Made by a program: the position numbers and the translations under genes
Source of the DNA: Bacteroidota bacterium
Lineage (GTDB): Bacteria; Bacteroidota; Bacteroidia; Chitinophagales; Saprospiraceae
Assembly (NCBI GenBank): GCA_030147525.1
Contig: JASBVF010000032.1
Location: forward strand, 165,547-229,546
Direction: 5' to 3'
Length of the DNA: 64,000 nt
Notes under the pieces: model-generated
The model's database searches: none
The model's input: the letters and a program-made list of their open reading frames with translations, nothing else
Told to the model about the DNA's origin: nothing
Part shown: in pieces, positions 17,863 to 26,318 of the stretch
How positions within the stretch are numbered: the first letter of the stretch is position 1
Layout of the letters: each line of letters opens with the position of its first letter

Positions 17863-17970
17863 CGGATAATCGGCCAACGCCCGAACGTGCTGAAATATCT
17901 AAATCCCGGATTGGCGACTGTTGGTAAAAGTATGGAGCAAAGCTTTGGAAAATGCGCCGGAAAACGAAAC

Positions 17971-18001
17971 TTTGCGGGGGAATTTCGAAATTTTATCTTT
18001 C
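17971..18001 (+). promoter_or_regulatory. Bacteroidota promoter of the 18.0 kb lipoprotein gene
   Basis: TTTG (17971-17974), 19 nt, then TATCTTTC (17994-18001), close to the TTTG-N19-TAnnTTTG consensus. The start codon at 18021 follows 19 nt later. It lies in the divergent spacer with the Clp-like gene. Confidence 0.65.
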
Positions 18002-18020
18002 CCGGCAAATTGAAAGTTTT

Positions 18021-19172
18021 ATGAAAAGAAACCCCTGGGTACTATTCTCCATACTGTTTTTGGGTTTGGTAAGTTGCAACTCCGACCCTCCTTCCAATAT
18101 CCCGGAAGAAATTGCCCCGCCCGCAGTACTCCCTGACTCAGTTGAACTGGAAGAAGCTCCTCAGACTTATTTTATCAAAAAATACGAAGGGACACTTAAC
18201 AATTCCATTCCGGTCGAAATGGTGCTGATCAACTGGGGAGATGGATTTCTAAGCGGACGTTACTGGTACAAGGACAAAGGAAAACCTATCGAACTGAGCG
18301 GCGAACTGATCGATGATGCAAGTTTTCAGATCGTGGAATTTTCTAACAACAGAGAGACTGGCGTCTTTGCCGGCAGCCTTGCCAATCCTTCGCAACTGAA
18401 CGGTGTTTGGAGCAATCCTGCCAAATCGAAAAATTTCAACTTTGAGCTTCACGAAGTCCCCCCTCCCGCAGAAGCCGCTGCCTGGGCAGGCAACTGGCAC
18501 CTGAACGAGGTTTGGGACAATGGGACACTCATGATTGGCAACGTCAGCAAGGATTCATTTGATTTTGCCCTCACCATTGTTCGCAGTAGCCACACTGGCA
18601 CCATTGAAGGACGAGCAGCGATCACCGGCGAAAAAGCTCGATTCAGCAGGAAGGAATATGAGGAAAAACCGTGTGTTTTGCTGTTTCAGCTCAAGGAAGA
18701 TTTGATCGAACTGGAACAACCCAGCTCCAATTTTGCCTGCGGCTTCGGGGCAAGGGCTTACGCCGGAGGAAAATACGAGCGTTTGAATTTGATTAAAAAA
18801 GCCAGGCTTCAGGTCGGAACCGGCGAAGACGATGTTTTCCCATCTCAGATACTGCACGACACTTTCAAAGCGCTTGTCGGTGAGGAGAAATACGAACTTT
18901 TTGCGTTCAACATGCAGGTGAAAGAGGTCGAAAAACAATCGCAGGGACTCACCATCGTCACCGGGGCCATTCCGGGGTTGTTTCGCACAAACGAGGCGGT
19001 TATCGTGTTTAATAAAACAGGGACCATCTGGGCAGCCACCCTCGATATGGACCAAACAACGAACGAACTGCTGGTGCGTTATTTCACCAATGATCCGGCC
19101 TCAAAACAAAAGCTGCCGCCTGCCATACAAAGCTGGCAGGAAGGGTTTAAAGATTACCGGGTGATTTATTAA
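18021..19172 (+). CDS. Hypothetical lipoprotein
   Basis: A 383-residue protein. ATG 18021 begins MKRNPWVLFSILFLGLVSC, a signal peptide with a lipobox (GLVSC) followed by Asn-Ser-Asp, so it is likely a lipoprotein. The rest is soluble and beta-rich with Gly/Tyr/Trp-containing strands (for example GFLSGRYWYKDKGKPIELSG), which fits a barrel or lipocalin-like fold repeated two or three times. I do not recognise a family or a function. It stands alone between a divergent Clp-like gene and the PorE-like gene. Confidence 0.7.
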   Translation: MKRNPWVLFSILFLGLVSCNSDPPSNIPEEIAPPAVLPDSVELEEAPQTYFIKKYEGTLNNSIPVEMVLINWGDGFLSGRYWYKDKGKPIELSGELIDDASFQIVEFSNNRETGVFAGSLANPSQLNGVWSNPAKSKNFNFELHEVPPPAEAAAWAGNWHLNEVWDNGTLMIGNVSKDSFDFALTIVRSSHTGTIEGRAAITGEKARFSRKEYEEKPCVLLFQLKEDLIELEQPSSNFACGFGARAYAGGKYERLNLIKKARLQVGTGEDDVFPSQILHDTFKALVGEEKYELFAFNMQVKEVEKQSQGLTIVTGAIPGLFRTNEAVIVFNKTGTIWAATLDMDQTTNELLVRYFTNDPASKQKLPPAIQSWQEGFKDYRVIY

Positions 19173-19346
19173 CCGGATTCATTTCCTTTGTGAAAAAGGC
19201 CGTTTTTGCGCTCTTGTTAACAAGGACATAATCATTGGCCTGAAATTTTCGTTCAGCAGAGTAATTTGATTTATAAACGACATACCATCAGGAAGGGGCT
19301 TTCCAGTTCAGTTTTTCGCCTTCCGGAAACTAAATTTTTCACCACA

Positions 19347-21779
19347 ATGAAGATTTTTCGAATCCTACTTTCTTTGGCCTTTGGCCTTTTCTTCTTTCAT
19401 GCGGCGATGGCACAACCAGCCTTGAAGCGAGCCAACAAGAATTACGAGCTTTCTGAATTCAGCAAAGCCGTTGAGGAATACAAGGAAGTTTTATCAAAAA
19501 CACCCAACCACCTCGAGGCCAATTGCAAAATCGCTGACAGCTACCGCCATCTGAACCAACAGGACCGGGCACTGCCCCACTATCAGGCTGCCGTATCGCA
19601 GGAAGGGGTTGAAAAAATTTACGTTTTTCAATACGGCCTAACGTTGATGGAACTGGGTCAATATGATATTGCCAGGCGGGTATTTGAAAAACTGGCCAAC
19701 GAATCGCCGGATTTCAAAACGAGGGCTAAAAACTTTGCCGAAGCCTGCGTTTATGCCGTGAACAACCAGGATCCTCCCCTTTTCAAAGTTTCGAATGAAT
19801 ACGTCAACACGGCCTCGGCCGATTTTGGCCCTGCCCTCCTGCGAGATCAAGTGGTTTACTCCTCCGGCCGAACGGATATCATCAGCCGGAACAGCCGGAA
19901 TGCACCTTCTGCTGCACAAGGCAGCAACCAACTGCTCATCACTCAGCGTGATAAAAACGGCTACCTCGAAGTGCCCGTAACGCTGCACTCGGGGATGAAC
20001 AATGCCACTAATGAAGGACCGGTTGCCTATTCCGCTGATGGTAATTGGGTGGCTATCACTAAGAATAATTTCACTCCAGGCACTCGAATGATTCCTTCGA
20101 GCGGCATGTCGCTAACACTGTACATCGCTCAGGCCGGAGAAAATGGAGACTGGAGCAATGCCGTTCCTTTCCCTCATAATTCGGTTGATTTCTCCACGGG
20201 ATTTCCTTCATTTTCGAGTGATGGTAAAGCTTTGTTTTTTGCCAGCGACCGCCCGGGTGGTTACGGCGGGTTCGACCTCTACGTCTCGTACCGGGTCGGC
20301 AATACCTGGTCGGCGCCTGAAAATCTGGGCATGGTTGTCAATTCCGTCGGAAATGAAATTACACCTTTTTTTGATGGCAGCTCGCTCTACTTTGCCTCCG
20401 ATTACCACCGTGGGTTTGGAGGTTTCGACATTTTCAGAGCGGAAGAAAGCGCAGGGCGCTGGAGTGCTATTTTTCATGGTGGACCGGGCCTGAACTCTTC
20501 GGTCGATGACTTTGGATTTGTGTATGATGCGTCCCGTAACGTGGGCTATTTTGTTTCAAACAGGCCGGGAGGCAAGGGCGCCGAAGACATTTACCGCATT
20601 CAAAAAGAAACGGAAAACATCGTCATCAAAGTTACCGATGCGATCACGGGAGTGGCCATTTCAGAAGCGGCTATCGACTTTTCAAACTGCGGAGATAAAA
20701 CCTACATGACGGATATTAACGGGATTTTCAACTTCCAGCTGATGGAAAATCTAAATTGTGCCGTCACGATCCGGAAGGATGGTTTTTTGAGTCAAACAGT
20801 AAAGGTTACGTCCCTCGGCCTGCGCCAAAGCCGCACACTCGACGTCCAACTGGCCAAAACCGGGGAGTCGTACCGAGGGAAAGTGATAAACGGCAGCAAT
20901 GGTTATGTCCTTGAAAACGTGAAGGTTATCGCAACCAACCAGGCCACGAACGAGTCAACTACTGCAAACACCGATGCACTTGGCGACTACCAAGTGCCCA
21001 TGCAATCCAATGCAACTTATGTTTTGCGTTACTCAAAAGCCGGCTACCGGGACTTGAGCTTCAATTTCAGAACCGGGCAAAATGACAATAAAACCATCCA
21101 GAATATTGAAATGCTCCCGGTTGGTATCGCTGCAACTTCCACACCGCCAGCGCCCAAACAACCTGCCTCCACCACCTCTGCCCCTGCCGCCATGGAAAAA
21201 CCTGCAGAAACGCTGGCCGGCGGTTACGCAGTTCAGCTCGCAGCTACAACTTCCTCCTCTTTTGACCTGCGCCCCTATCAGTCCAAGGTTGGTAATGCAG
21301 GTACTGTTTACACAGTTGAAGAAGGTGGTAAGACTAAAATCAGAGTGGGCGTTTTCCCGACCCGGGAAGAAGCTGCCGCTGTGCAGGCAAAAGTCAGGGA
21401 GGCAGGCTATACCGGCGCTTTTTTGGTGGAAGAAAAAACCCGGCAGGCAAAGTCCGCTTCAACTGCAGCTTCAAATATCCTCACAGCTGAATCAAAAGCT
21501 GCCAGTACCGTAACAACCAATGCTGGCACCGCAAACAAACTGGAAGGTTACATGGTACGCCTGGGCGTTTTCCGGGATGCAAGCAGATTTAATCAGGGCC
21601 TCGTTGACGACGTGGGCATCATTACCTATGTGCCCAAAGGAGATTTGACGATTGTTTTGCTGAGCGGATACGACAGCCGTTCATCCGCTGAAATTGGCTT
21701 GCGCAAAGCGAGAAACCGGGGATTCCCGGATGCATTTTTGGTAGAAATGAAAGAAGGAGAACTGAGAAAAGCAGATTAA
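19347..21779 (+). CDS. PorE-like TPR/PD40/CarboxypepD_reg protein with two SPOR domains
   Basis: An 810-residue exported protein with a signal peptide (1-22, cut after MAQ). Domains in order: TPR-like helices (24-145); a PD40/WD40-like propeller (about 155-440) with repeated SSGRTD, FFASDRPGGYGGFDLY, YFASDYHRGFGGFDIF and YFVSNRPGGKGAEDIY motifs; two carboxypeptidase-regulatory-like beta sandwiches (about 424-510 and 507-590); a Pro/Ala/Thr linker; and two SPOR-like domains (about 626-700 and 733-805). The family plan TPR-PD40-CRD-OmpA belongs to PorE-type T9SS/gliding envelope proteins. Here SPOR modules, which bind denuded peptidoglycan glycans, replace OmpA. A PorP/SprF gene lies 2.3 kb downstream. 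I used ATG 19347, which starts the signal peptide. Confidence 0.82.
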   Translation: MKIFRILLSLAFGLFFFHAAMAQPALKRANKNYELSEFSKAVEEYKEVLSKTPNHLEANCKIADSYRHLNQQDRALPHYQAAVSQEGVEKIYVFQYGLTLMELGQYDIARRVFEKLANESPDFKTRAKNFAEACVYAVNNQDPPLFKVSNEYVNTASADFGPALLRDQVVYSSGRTDIISRNSRNAPSAAQGSNQLLITQRDKNGYLEVPVTLHSGMNNATNEGPVAYSADGNWVAITKNNFTPGTRMIPSSGMSLTLYIAQAGENGDWSNAVPFPHNSVDFSTGFPSFSSDGKALFFASDRPGGYGGFDLYVSYRVGNTWSAPENLGMVVNSVGNEITPFFDGSSLYFASDYHRGFGGFDIFRAEESAGRWSAIFHGGPGLNSSVDDFGFVYDASRNVGYFVSNRPGGKGAEDIYRIQKETENIVIKVTDAITGVAISEAAIDFSNCGDKTYMTDINGIFNFQLMENLNCAVTIRKDGFLSQTVKVTSLGLRQSRTLDVQLAKTGESYRGKVINGSNGYVLENVKVIATNQATNESTTANTDALGDYQVPMQSNATYVLRYSKAGYRDLSFNFRTGQNDNKTIQNIEMLPVGIAATSTPPAPKQPASTTSAPAAMEKPAETLAGGYAVQLAATTSSSFDLRPYQSKVGNAGTVYTVEEGGKTKIRVGVFPTREEAAAVQAKVREAGYTGAFLVEEKTRQAKSASTAASNILTAESKAASTVTTNAGTANKLEGYMVRLGVFRDASRFNQGLVDDVGIITYVPKGDLTIVLLSGYDSRSSAEIGLRKARNRGFPDAFLVEMKEGELRKAD

Positions 21780-21789
21780 TATAAAAAAG

Positions 21790-21857
21790 AATGGCCGGAT
21801 GGTTGCCCACGTGAAAGCACGCTTCAAAGACAACCACCCAGCCATTTCACTTTTTTC
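21790..21857. terminator. Bidirectional terminator-like inverted repeat
   Basis: AATGGC (21790-21795) with GCCATT (21841-21846), and inside them GGTTG (21801-21805) with CAACC (21831-21835). A run of A precedes and a run of T follows. It lies between the convergent PorE-like gene and lpdA. Confidence 0.5.
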
Positions 21858-21858
21858 A

Positions 21859-23256
21859 TTACAGGTGAATCACCTCGCCGTAAGCTGCGGCAGCAGCTTC
21901 CATGACAGCCTCGCTCATGGTCGGGTGCGGGTGAACAGCTTTGATGATTTCGTGGCCGGTCGTTTCAAGCTTTCTGGCTGCAACTACTTCGGCAATCATC
22001 TCCGTCACATTGGCGCCAATCATGTGTGCCCCAAGGAATTCACCATATTTTGCATCAAAAATAACTTTGACAAAACCGTTGGCAGCTCCTGAAGCCTTGG
22101 CTTTACCGGAAGCCGTGAAAGGAAACTTGCCCACTTTGATCTCGTACCCTGCTTCTTTGGCTGCCTGCTCAGTTAATCCAACGGAAGCTACTTCTGGCCA
22201 ACAGTAGGTGCAGGATGGAATATTGTTGTAGTCAATAGGCTGCGGATTGTGTCCGGCAATTTTCTCAACACAAATGATACCTTCAGCACTTGCCACGTGA
22301 GCCAGTGCAGGTCCGGGAATGACATCACCAATTGCGTAAACCCCTGCCACGTTGGTACGGTAATAATCATCAACTTTGATCATACCTTTTTCAGTTGTAA
22401 TACCGAGGGCTTCCAGTCCGATATTTTCTGTGTTTGGTGCAACACCAGCAGCTGACAGGACCACATCGCACTCGATGGTATCTTCTTTTCCGCTCTTGCG
22501 ATCCTTCACTTTTACCTTACAGGTTTTACCGGAAGTATCTACAGATTCAACGGCTGTGTTACCGAGCACATTGATGCCGCTTTTTTTGAAAATTTTACCT
22601 AATTCTTTTGAAACGTCGGCGTCTTCTCTCGGCACCAGCCCCTGCTCCAGAAACTCCACGATGGTCACTTCCGTCCCGATTGAATTGTAGAAATACGCAA
22701 ACTCAACCCCAATCGCACCGGCACCGATAACAACCATACGCTTAGGTTGCTTTTCGAGTGTCATGGCACGGCGGTAATCAATTACTTTTTTGTCATCGAT
22801 CGGCACATTTGGCAGCGCTTTGGCCCTTGCTCCGGTGGCGATGATGATATTGGAAGCCGTGTATTCTGTTTTTTTACCGTTTGCATCCGTTACTTCCACT
22901 TTTTTTCCCCTCAATAACTTCCCGGTGCCATCGATGACAGTGATTTTATTCTTTTTCATCAAAAACTGAACGCCCTTGCTCATGCCATCAGCTACACTCC
23001 GGCTGCGTTTCACCATGCCTTCAAAATCTGCCTTTGCCGACTCTACCTTGATACCGTAATCAGCAGCATGCTGGATGTATTCGAATACCTGTGCGCTTTT
23101 AAGCAGTGCTTTGGTCGGGATACAACCCCAGTTCAGGCAAATACCGCCCAGCGACTCCCGCTCAACGACTGCCACTTTTAATCCTAACTGAGATGCTCGA
23201 ATTGCAGCTACGTACCCCCCGGGGCCACTGCCAATAACAATAAGGTCGAAATTCAT
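21859..23256 (-). CDS. lpdA: Dihydrolipoyl dehydrogenase (E3)
   Basis: A 465-residue flavoprotein disulfide reductase. N-terminal FAD motif VIGSGPGGYVAA; redox-active GGICLNWGCIPTKALL (two Cys spaced by four residues); NAD motif VIGAGAIGVEFA in the middle; YAIGDV; and the C-terminal HPHPTMSEAVMEA, with the His-Glu pair of the dimer-interface active site. It reoxidises lipoyl groups of the 2-oxoacid dehydrogenase complexes and the glycine cleavage system. I use ATG 23256 (MNFDLIVIG); an ATG 24 nt upstream adds nothing conserved. A -7 box TATCTTTG is on the minus strand at 23352-23359. Confidence 0.95.
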   Translation of the reverse strand: MNFDLIVIGSGPGGYVAAIRASQLGLKVAVVERESLGGICLNWGCIPTKALLKSAQVFEYIQHAADYGIKVESAKADFEGMVKRSRSVADGMSKGVQFLMKKNKITVIDGTGKLLRGKKVEVTDANGKKTEYTASNIIIATGARAKALPNVPIDDKKVIDYRRAMTLEKQPKRMVVIGAGAIGVEFAYFYNSIGTEVTIVEFLEQGLVPREDADVSKELGKIFKKSGINVLGNTAVESVDTSGKTCKVKVKDRKSGKEDTIECDVVLSAAGVAPNTENIGLEALGITTEKGMIKVDDYYRTNVAGVYAIGDVIPGPALAHVASAEGIICVEKIAGHNPQPIDYNNIPSCTYCWPEVASVGLTEQAAKEAGYEIKVGKFPFTASGKAKASGAANGFVKVIFDAKYGEFLGAHMIGANVTEMIAEVVAARKLETTGHEIIKAVHPHPTMSEAVMEAAAAAYGEVIHL

Positions 23257-23351
23257 AATGTTGATATTTTTTTGGTTCAAAATCTGCCCGTTTGCATGGA
23301 GCTGGAAACGAGAGAATCATTACTGGAAAGTATTTTTGTAAAAAAGCGGGG

Positions 23352-23359
23352 CAAAGATA
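23352..23359 (-). promoter_or_regulatory. Putative -7 box of lpdA
   Basis: CAAAGATA on the plus strand reads TATCTTTG on the minus strand, an exact TAnnTTTG match, about 96 nt upstream of the lpdA start. The spacing to a possible TTTG element (23393-23396) is longer than usual. Confidence 0.5.
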
Positions 23360-23458
23360 GGAAAAGAGTTTTTGAGTGTCCGGGGTTTTAAACAAAGGAG
23401 GTGGAGTCATTTTTACCCAAGGTTAAAAAGAAGAAAATTTCAAACCTTGGTTTTAAAT

Positions 23459-23565
23459 AAAAAAAAAGTCCTGTCACAACGTTTTGCGACAGGAGCCTAT
23501 CTAACTTACTGATACTATAGACAAAAGATCTTTATTCAATTTTTATAAAAATAAAAACAAATATA
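23459..23565 (-). ncRNA. Possible small RNA or long 3' UTR end (weak)
   Basis: On the minus strand a hairpin, CCTGTCGCAAAACGTTGTGACAGG (23470-23493; stem 10 with one mismatch), is followed by a run of nine or more T (23467-23459), a good intrinsic terminator. The nearest minus-strand gene end is porP at 24065, almost 600 nt away. A TATATTTG box lies at 23558-23565, with a rough TTG element (CAA at 23588-23590). Together they could bound a ~90-nt transcript. The region is very AT-rich, so the boxes may be chance. Confidence 0.25.
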
Positions 23566-24064
23566 AAAATATAAATTTTATTTGAAACAATCACACTTAT
23601 TTCCGGATAACCCACTTCAATAATGAAATTTTATCAGCATCTGTTACGGCCGGTCTCATGTTTGAGTGTTACGGTGATGGCCGCACCTATGTTTCACGGA
23701 AATTTTTTTTTATGGTAAGCTTCTCAAAGTAAGGGCTGCTAAGATAAGGCGAACGTATCTGAATGGCAAGAAAGGCTATTGGCAAAAAACCAACAACCAG
23801 TGATATTAAACATTTTTAAAATTGAAAACAAATCATTGATTTTCAAGATATTACAAAAAACACTTACCTTGCATTCTAATTTTTCCCTATGGGAAATACG
23901 CTGATAGTCAGACCCCCAACATGTGGAAAACTATGTGGAAAAAAATTTTGAAATTTCCGATAAAATTCAGAGCCGAAGCTGATAAATGGGAAAAAGCCAT
24001 CCTGGTCAACCGAATGTTACGGCTGAAATTTGCGCTGAACCACCATGTCTGCAGATTAAAAAAA
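23566..24064. other. Gene-free AT-rich region
   Basis: No protein with family resemblance is visible. A 66-codon plus-strand frame (23921-24121) overlaps the end of porP, is Lys/Trp-rich at the start and has no known relatives that I recognise; I do not call it. Confidence 0.5.
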
Positions 24065-25114
24065 TCAGAACTTTGGACACAAAATCAGGTCATCTTCGTA
24101 CTCGCCAAGGTAAGCGACTGAAAACTCAAAAGTGCCCCTGGTGAAGTTGGACGTCGCCCCCAAATACACATCGTAACTCATTCCGATTAAAACATTGTTG
24201 ATCTCTAACCCTACCAACCCTACCACGGCATCCATCCGAAGAGAATTGTCCTGGTTAGTAACTGGCCGAACATAACTACCCACGTGAAGGGCGATGTTTC
24301 GGAAATCACTCGTGTTGAAGCGAAGGTTAGCTCCTGCATCAAGTTTCATGTGTTGGTCCTGCCGGTCGAAAATAGCCCTGGGCAGCAACATGACACCTTT
24401 TGAAACGGGAAACTGGGCACTCAATTGAGCAGAATAGCGGGTAGCCAGCAGATTGTCAGGCAAGTCGCTGTCAGCATCTGTACGGTGAAAAAAGCTCACA
24501 GAAGGGCTCAGGAAATGATGCATTGCAGCCCCCGCAAAGACTCGCATCTTGGATGCCTTCGGTGAGTATACATAGTTAAGGCCAACAGAATAGTCGGCAA
24601 AAGCATAGTTATTCTCCGGCAAACGCTCAGCGGTGGGGTCAGAATAGCCGGTCGTACCGTTGAACTGATCTTCAAACGTCACATTGCCAAAATTAATATT
24701 CCGCTGCGCAACACCGGCCTGAAAACCAAGGGACAGAACCTGAGTGCCACGAATATCGAGTGCTTTGTGGTAAGCACCGGAAACAGAAATTTGTGTTGTA
24801 CTAAAATTAAGCGGACCTGCTTTGTCGTTGAAAAACACCACACCTACCGCTGCATGATCTTTGTACCTTGCCGAAGCCTGCCCCATTCTCCATCTCAGAT
24901 CAAGGCCGGTGGAGAAAGTAGCAAAAGAATTTTCCATGACACTGCGCCATTGGTCCCGATAAATGGCCGACACCCTGAATTTTCCTTCGAAAGCACCTGT
25001 CAGCGCAGGGTTAAGCGTAAGTGGAGAAGCATAAAACTGGCTGAAAGACCGGTCCTGCGCTTGCAGATTTAATGCACAAATCAAAATAAAAGTAGCAATC
25101 AGTATTTTTCGCAT
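24065..25114 (-). CDS. PorP/SprF family T9SS-associated outer-membrane protein
   Basis: A 349-residue protein with signal peptide (MRKILIATFILICALNLQAQ) followed by DRSFSQFYASPLTLNPALTG, the signature N-terminus of the PorP/SprF family (asparagine-proline-alanine after the QFY motif). The rest alternates as an outer-membrane beta barrel. PorP/SprF proteins support type IX secretion or surface retention of adhesins such as SprB; genomes of this group have many paralogues, often next to the adhesin they serve. Here no adhesin is adjacent, but the PorE-like gene is two genes away. The start is ATG 25114. A -7 box TACCTTTG lies at 25207-25214 (minus strand). Confidence 0.9.
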   Translation of the reverse strand: MRKILIATFILICALNLQAQDRSFSQFYASPLTLNPALTGAFEGKFRVSAIYRDQWRSVMENSFATFSTGLDLRWRMGQASARYKDHAAVGVVFFNDKAGPLNFSTTQISVSGAYHKALDIRGTQVLSLGFQAGVAQRNINFGNVTFEDQFNGTTGYSDPTAERLPENNYAFADYSVGLNYVYSPKASKMRVFAGAAMHHFLSPSVSFFHRTDADSDLPDNLLATRYSAQLSAQFPVSKGVMLLPRAIFDRQDQHMKLDAGANLRFNTSDFRNIALHVGSYVRPVTNQDNSLRMDAVVGLVGLEINNVLIGMSYDVYLGATSNFTRGTFEFSVAYLGEYEDDLILCPKF

Positions 25115-25206
25115 AATTTTAGGTTTCTGGATAAAACGATTCACAAGGCATGAAATTTTCTCGCCCTGACATTTCAAAAAATTATCAAGCTTTCGGAAAA
25201 ACTTGC

Positions 25207-25214
25207 CAAAGGTA
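25207..25214 (-). promoter_or_regulatory. Putative -7 box of the PorP/SprF gene
   Basis: CAAAGGTA on the plus strand reads TACCTTTG on the minus strand, matching TAnnTTTG, about 93 nt before the ATG. Confidence 0.45.
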
Positions 25215-25260
25215 AACTGAAAATTACAGAGAAACGGAACGGAGTTTTAAACAGAGTTAG

Positions 25261-25268
25261 TATTTTTG
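25261..25268 (+). promoter_or_regulatory. Putative -7 box of the C40-like gene
   Basis: TATTTTTG, an exact TAnnTTTG match, about 125 nt before the start of the NlpC/P60-like gene. No clean -33 element was found at the usual spacing. Confidence 0.4.
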
Positions 25269-25392
25269 GTTGTGCTATTAAGTAAATCTCCAGCATTTTG
25301 GACCTTTAAAAGCCTGATTTTCAAACACTTATCCCCTGCCAAATTAACATTCCGCCCCTTTTTCATCATCAAAAAACAAACGCCCGGATCGC

Positions 25393-26241
25393 ATGAGTTA
25401 TGCCCTTTGTCACCTGAGTGTCGTTCCGCTTCGAAACAGCCCGTCTGATAAAAGCGAGCAGATTAGCCAATTACTTTTTGGTGAAATTGTCGAAATTCTG
25501 GAAACCAAAGGTAGATCCTGGTCTAAAGTTCGCTGCACCTGGGATAACAATATTGGCTGGGTAAAATCCCGGCAAATTAAGCCGATCACACAGCCGGAGA
25601 AGGAATTATTCGAGGAGCGGTATGCCTATTGCCTCGACCTTTTTCACCCACTCCTATCCAATGATCATTCCATGCCTATCACACTGGGCGCCAGACTTCC
25701 CGATTTTGATGGAATGAAATTCGTATTTGACAGAAAATCCTATTTCTACAGCGGACAGGCGGTGTTTCCTGAAAACCTGCTGCCTACCACCGAACGTGTG
25801 CTGAAAATTGCAAGACGCTACCTGCTGGCCCCATACCAATGGGGAGGCCGCTCACCACTTGGAATCGACGCAGCCGGGTTTACCCAAATGGTTTTTAAAA
25901 TAGTTGGCTACAACCTCCATCGCAGTACTGAACAACAAGTACACCAGGGCCAATTGATTGACTTCATTGAACAGGCTGCTCCCGGTGATCTTGCATTTTT
26001 TGAAAATAATCACGGCAACGTTTCCCATACCGGCATTTTGCTGCCAGACTTCCGTATCATCCATGCCTTTGAGCAGGTGAGAATTGACAAAATTGATCAC
26101 TATGGGATTTTTAACGAGGACGATCAGCGCTACACACATCGCCTGCGGGTCATCAAGAGAATTTTAAAACCAACAGAGCTGCCAAAAGCTCAGCAGCAGG
26201 AAATACCTTCCATTAATAAACAGGTAGCATTATTTGATTAG
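25393..26241 (+). CDS. NlpC/P60 (C40)-like protein with catalytic Cys replaced by Ala
   Basis: A 282-residue protein. Residues ~1-65 form a bacterial SH3-like domain (VPLRN..., LLFGEIVEILE, WSKVR, GWV). Residues ~130-250 match the C40 peptidase domain: APYQWGGRSPLGID, then AAGF (160-163) where active members have CSGF, followed by HTG (His212) and IIHAF (His224). The DNA reads GAC GCA GCC GGG at this site, so both the nucleophile Cys and the adjacent Ser are Ala; the frame is intact. No signal peptide is visible. Active family members cut gamma-D-Glu-diamino-acid bonds in peptidoglycan peptides. This one is predicted to be inactive and may bind muropeptides. It is convergent with mdh. Confidence 0.85.
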   Translation: MSYALCHLSVVPLRNSPSDKSEQISQLLFGEIVEILETKGRSWSKVRCTWDNNIGWVKSRQIKPITQPEKELFEERYAYCLDLFHPLLSNDHSMPITLGARLPDFDGMKFVFDRKSYFYSGQAVFPENLLPTTERVLKIARRYLLAPYQWGGRSPLGIDAAGFTQMVFKIVGYNLHRSTEQQVHQGQLIDFIEQAAPGDLAFFENNHGNVSHTGILLPDFRIIHAFEQVRIDKIDHYGIFNEDDQRYTHRLRVIKRILKPTELPKAQQQEIPSINKQVALFD

Positions 26242-26244
26242 GAG

Positions 26245-26294
26245 AAAGTGAGCAGGCTAAAACCAAAAATTTCCGGCTCGCCCCTGCTCACTTT
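26245..26294. terminator. Bidirectional terminator between the C40-like gene and mdh
   Basis: AAAGTGAGCAGG (26245-26256) pairs perfectly with CCTGCTCACTTT (26283-26294), with a T-run after on the plus strand. The loop is 26 nt. It lies between two convergent genes. Confidence 0.75.
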
Positions 26295-26318
26295 TTGACA
26301 ACATTTTTCTGACTAAAA

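Noticed and set aside
23921..24121. A 66-codon plus-strand frame
   Set aside because: It runs into the porP C-terminus on the other strand and has no recognisable family; probably chance.
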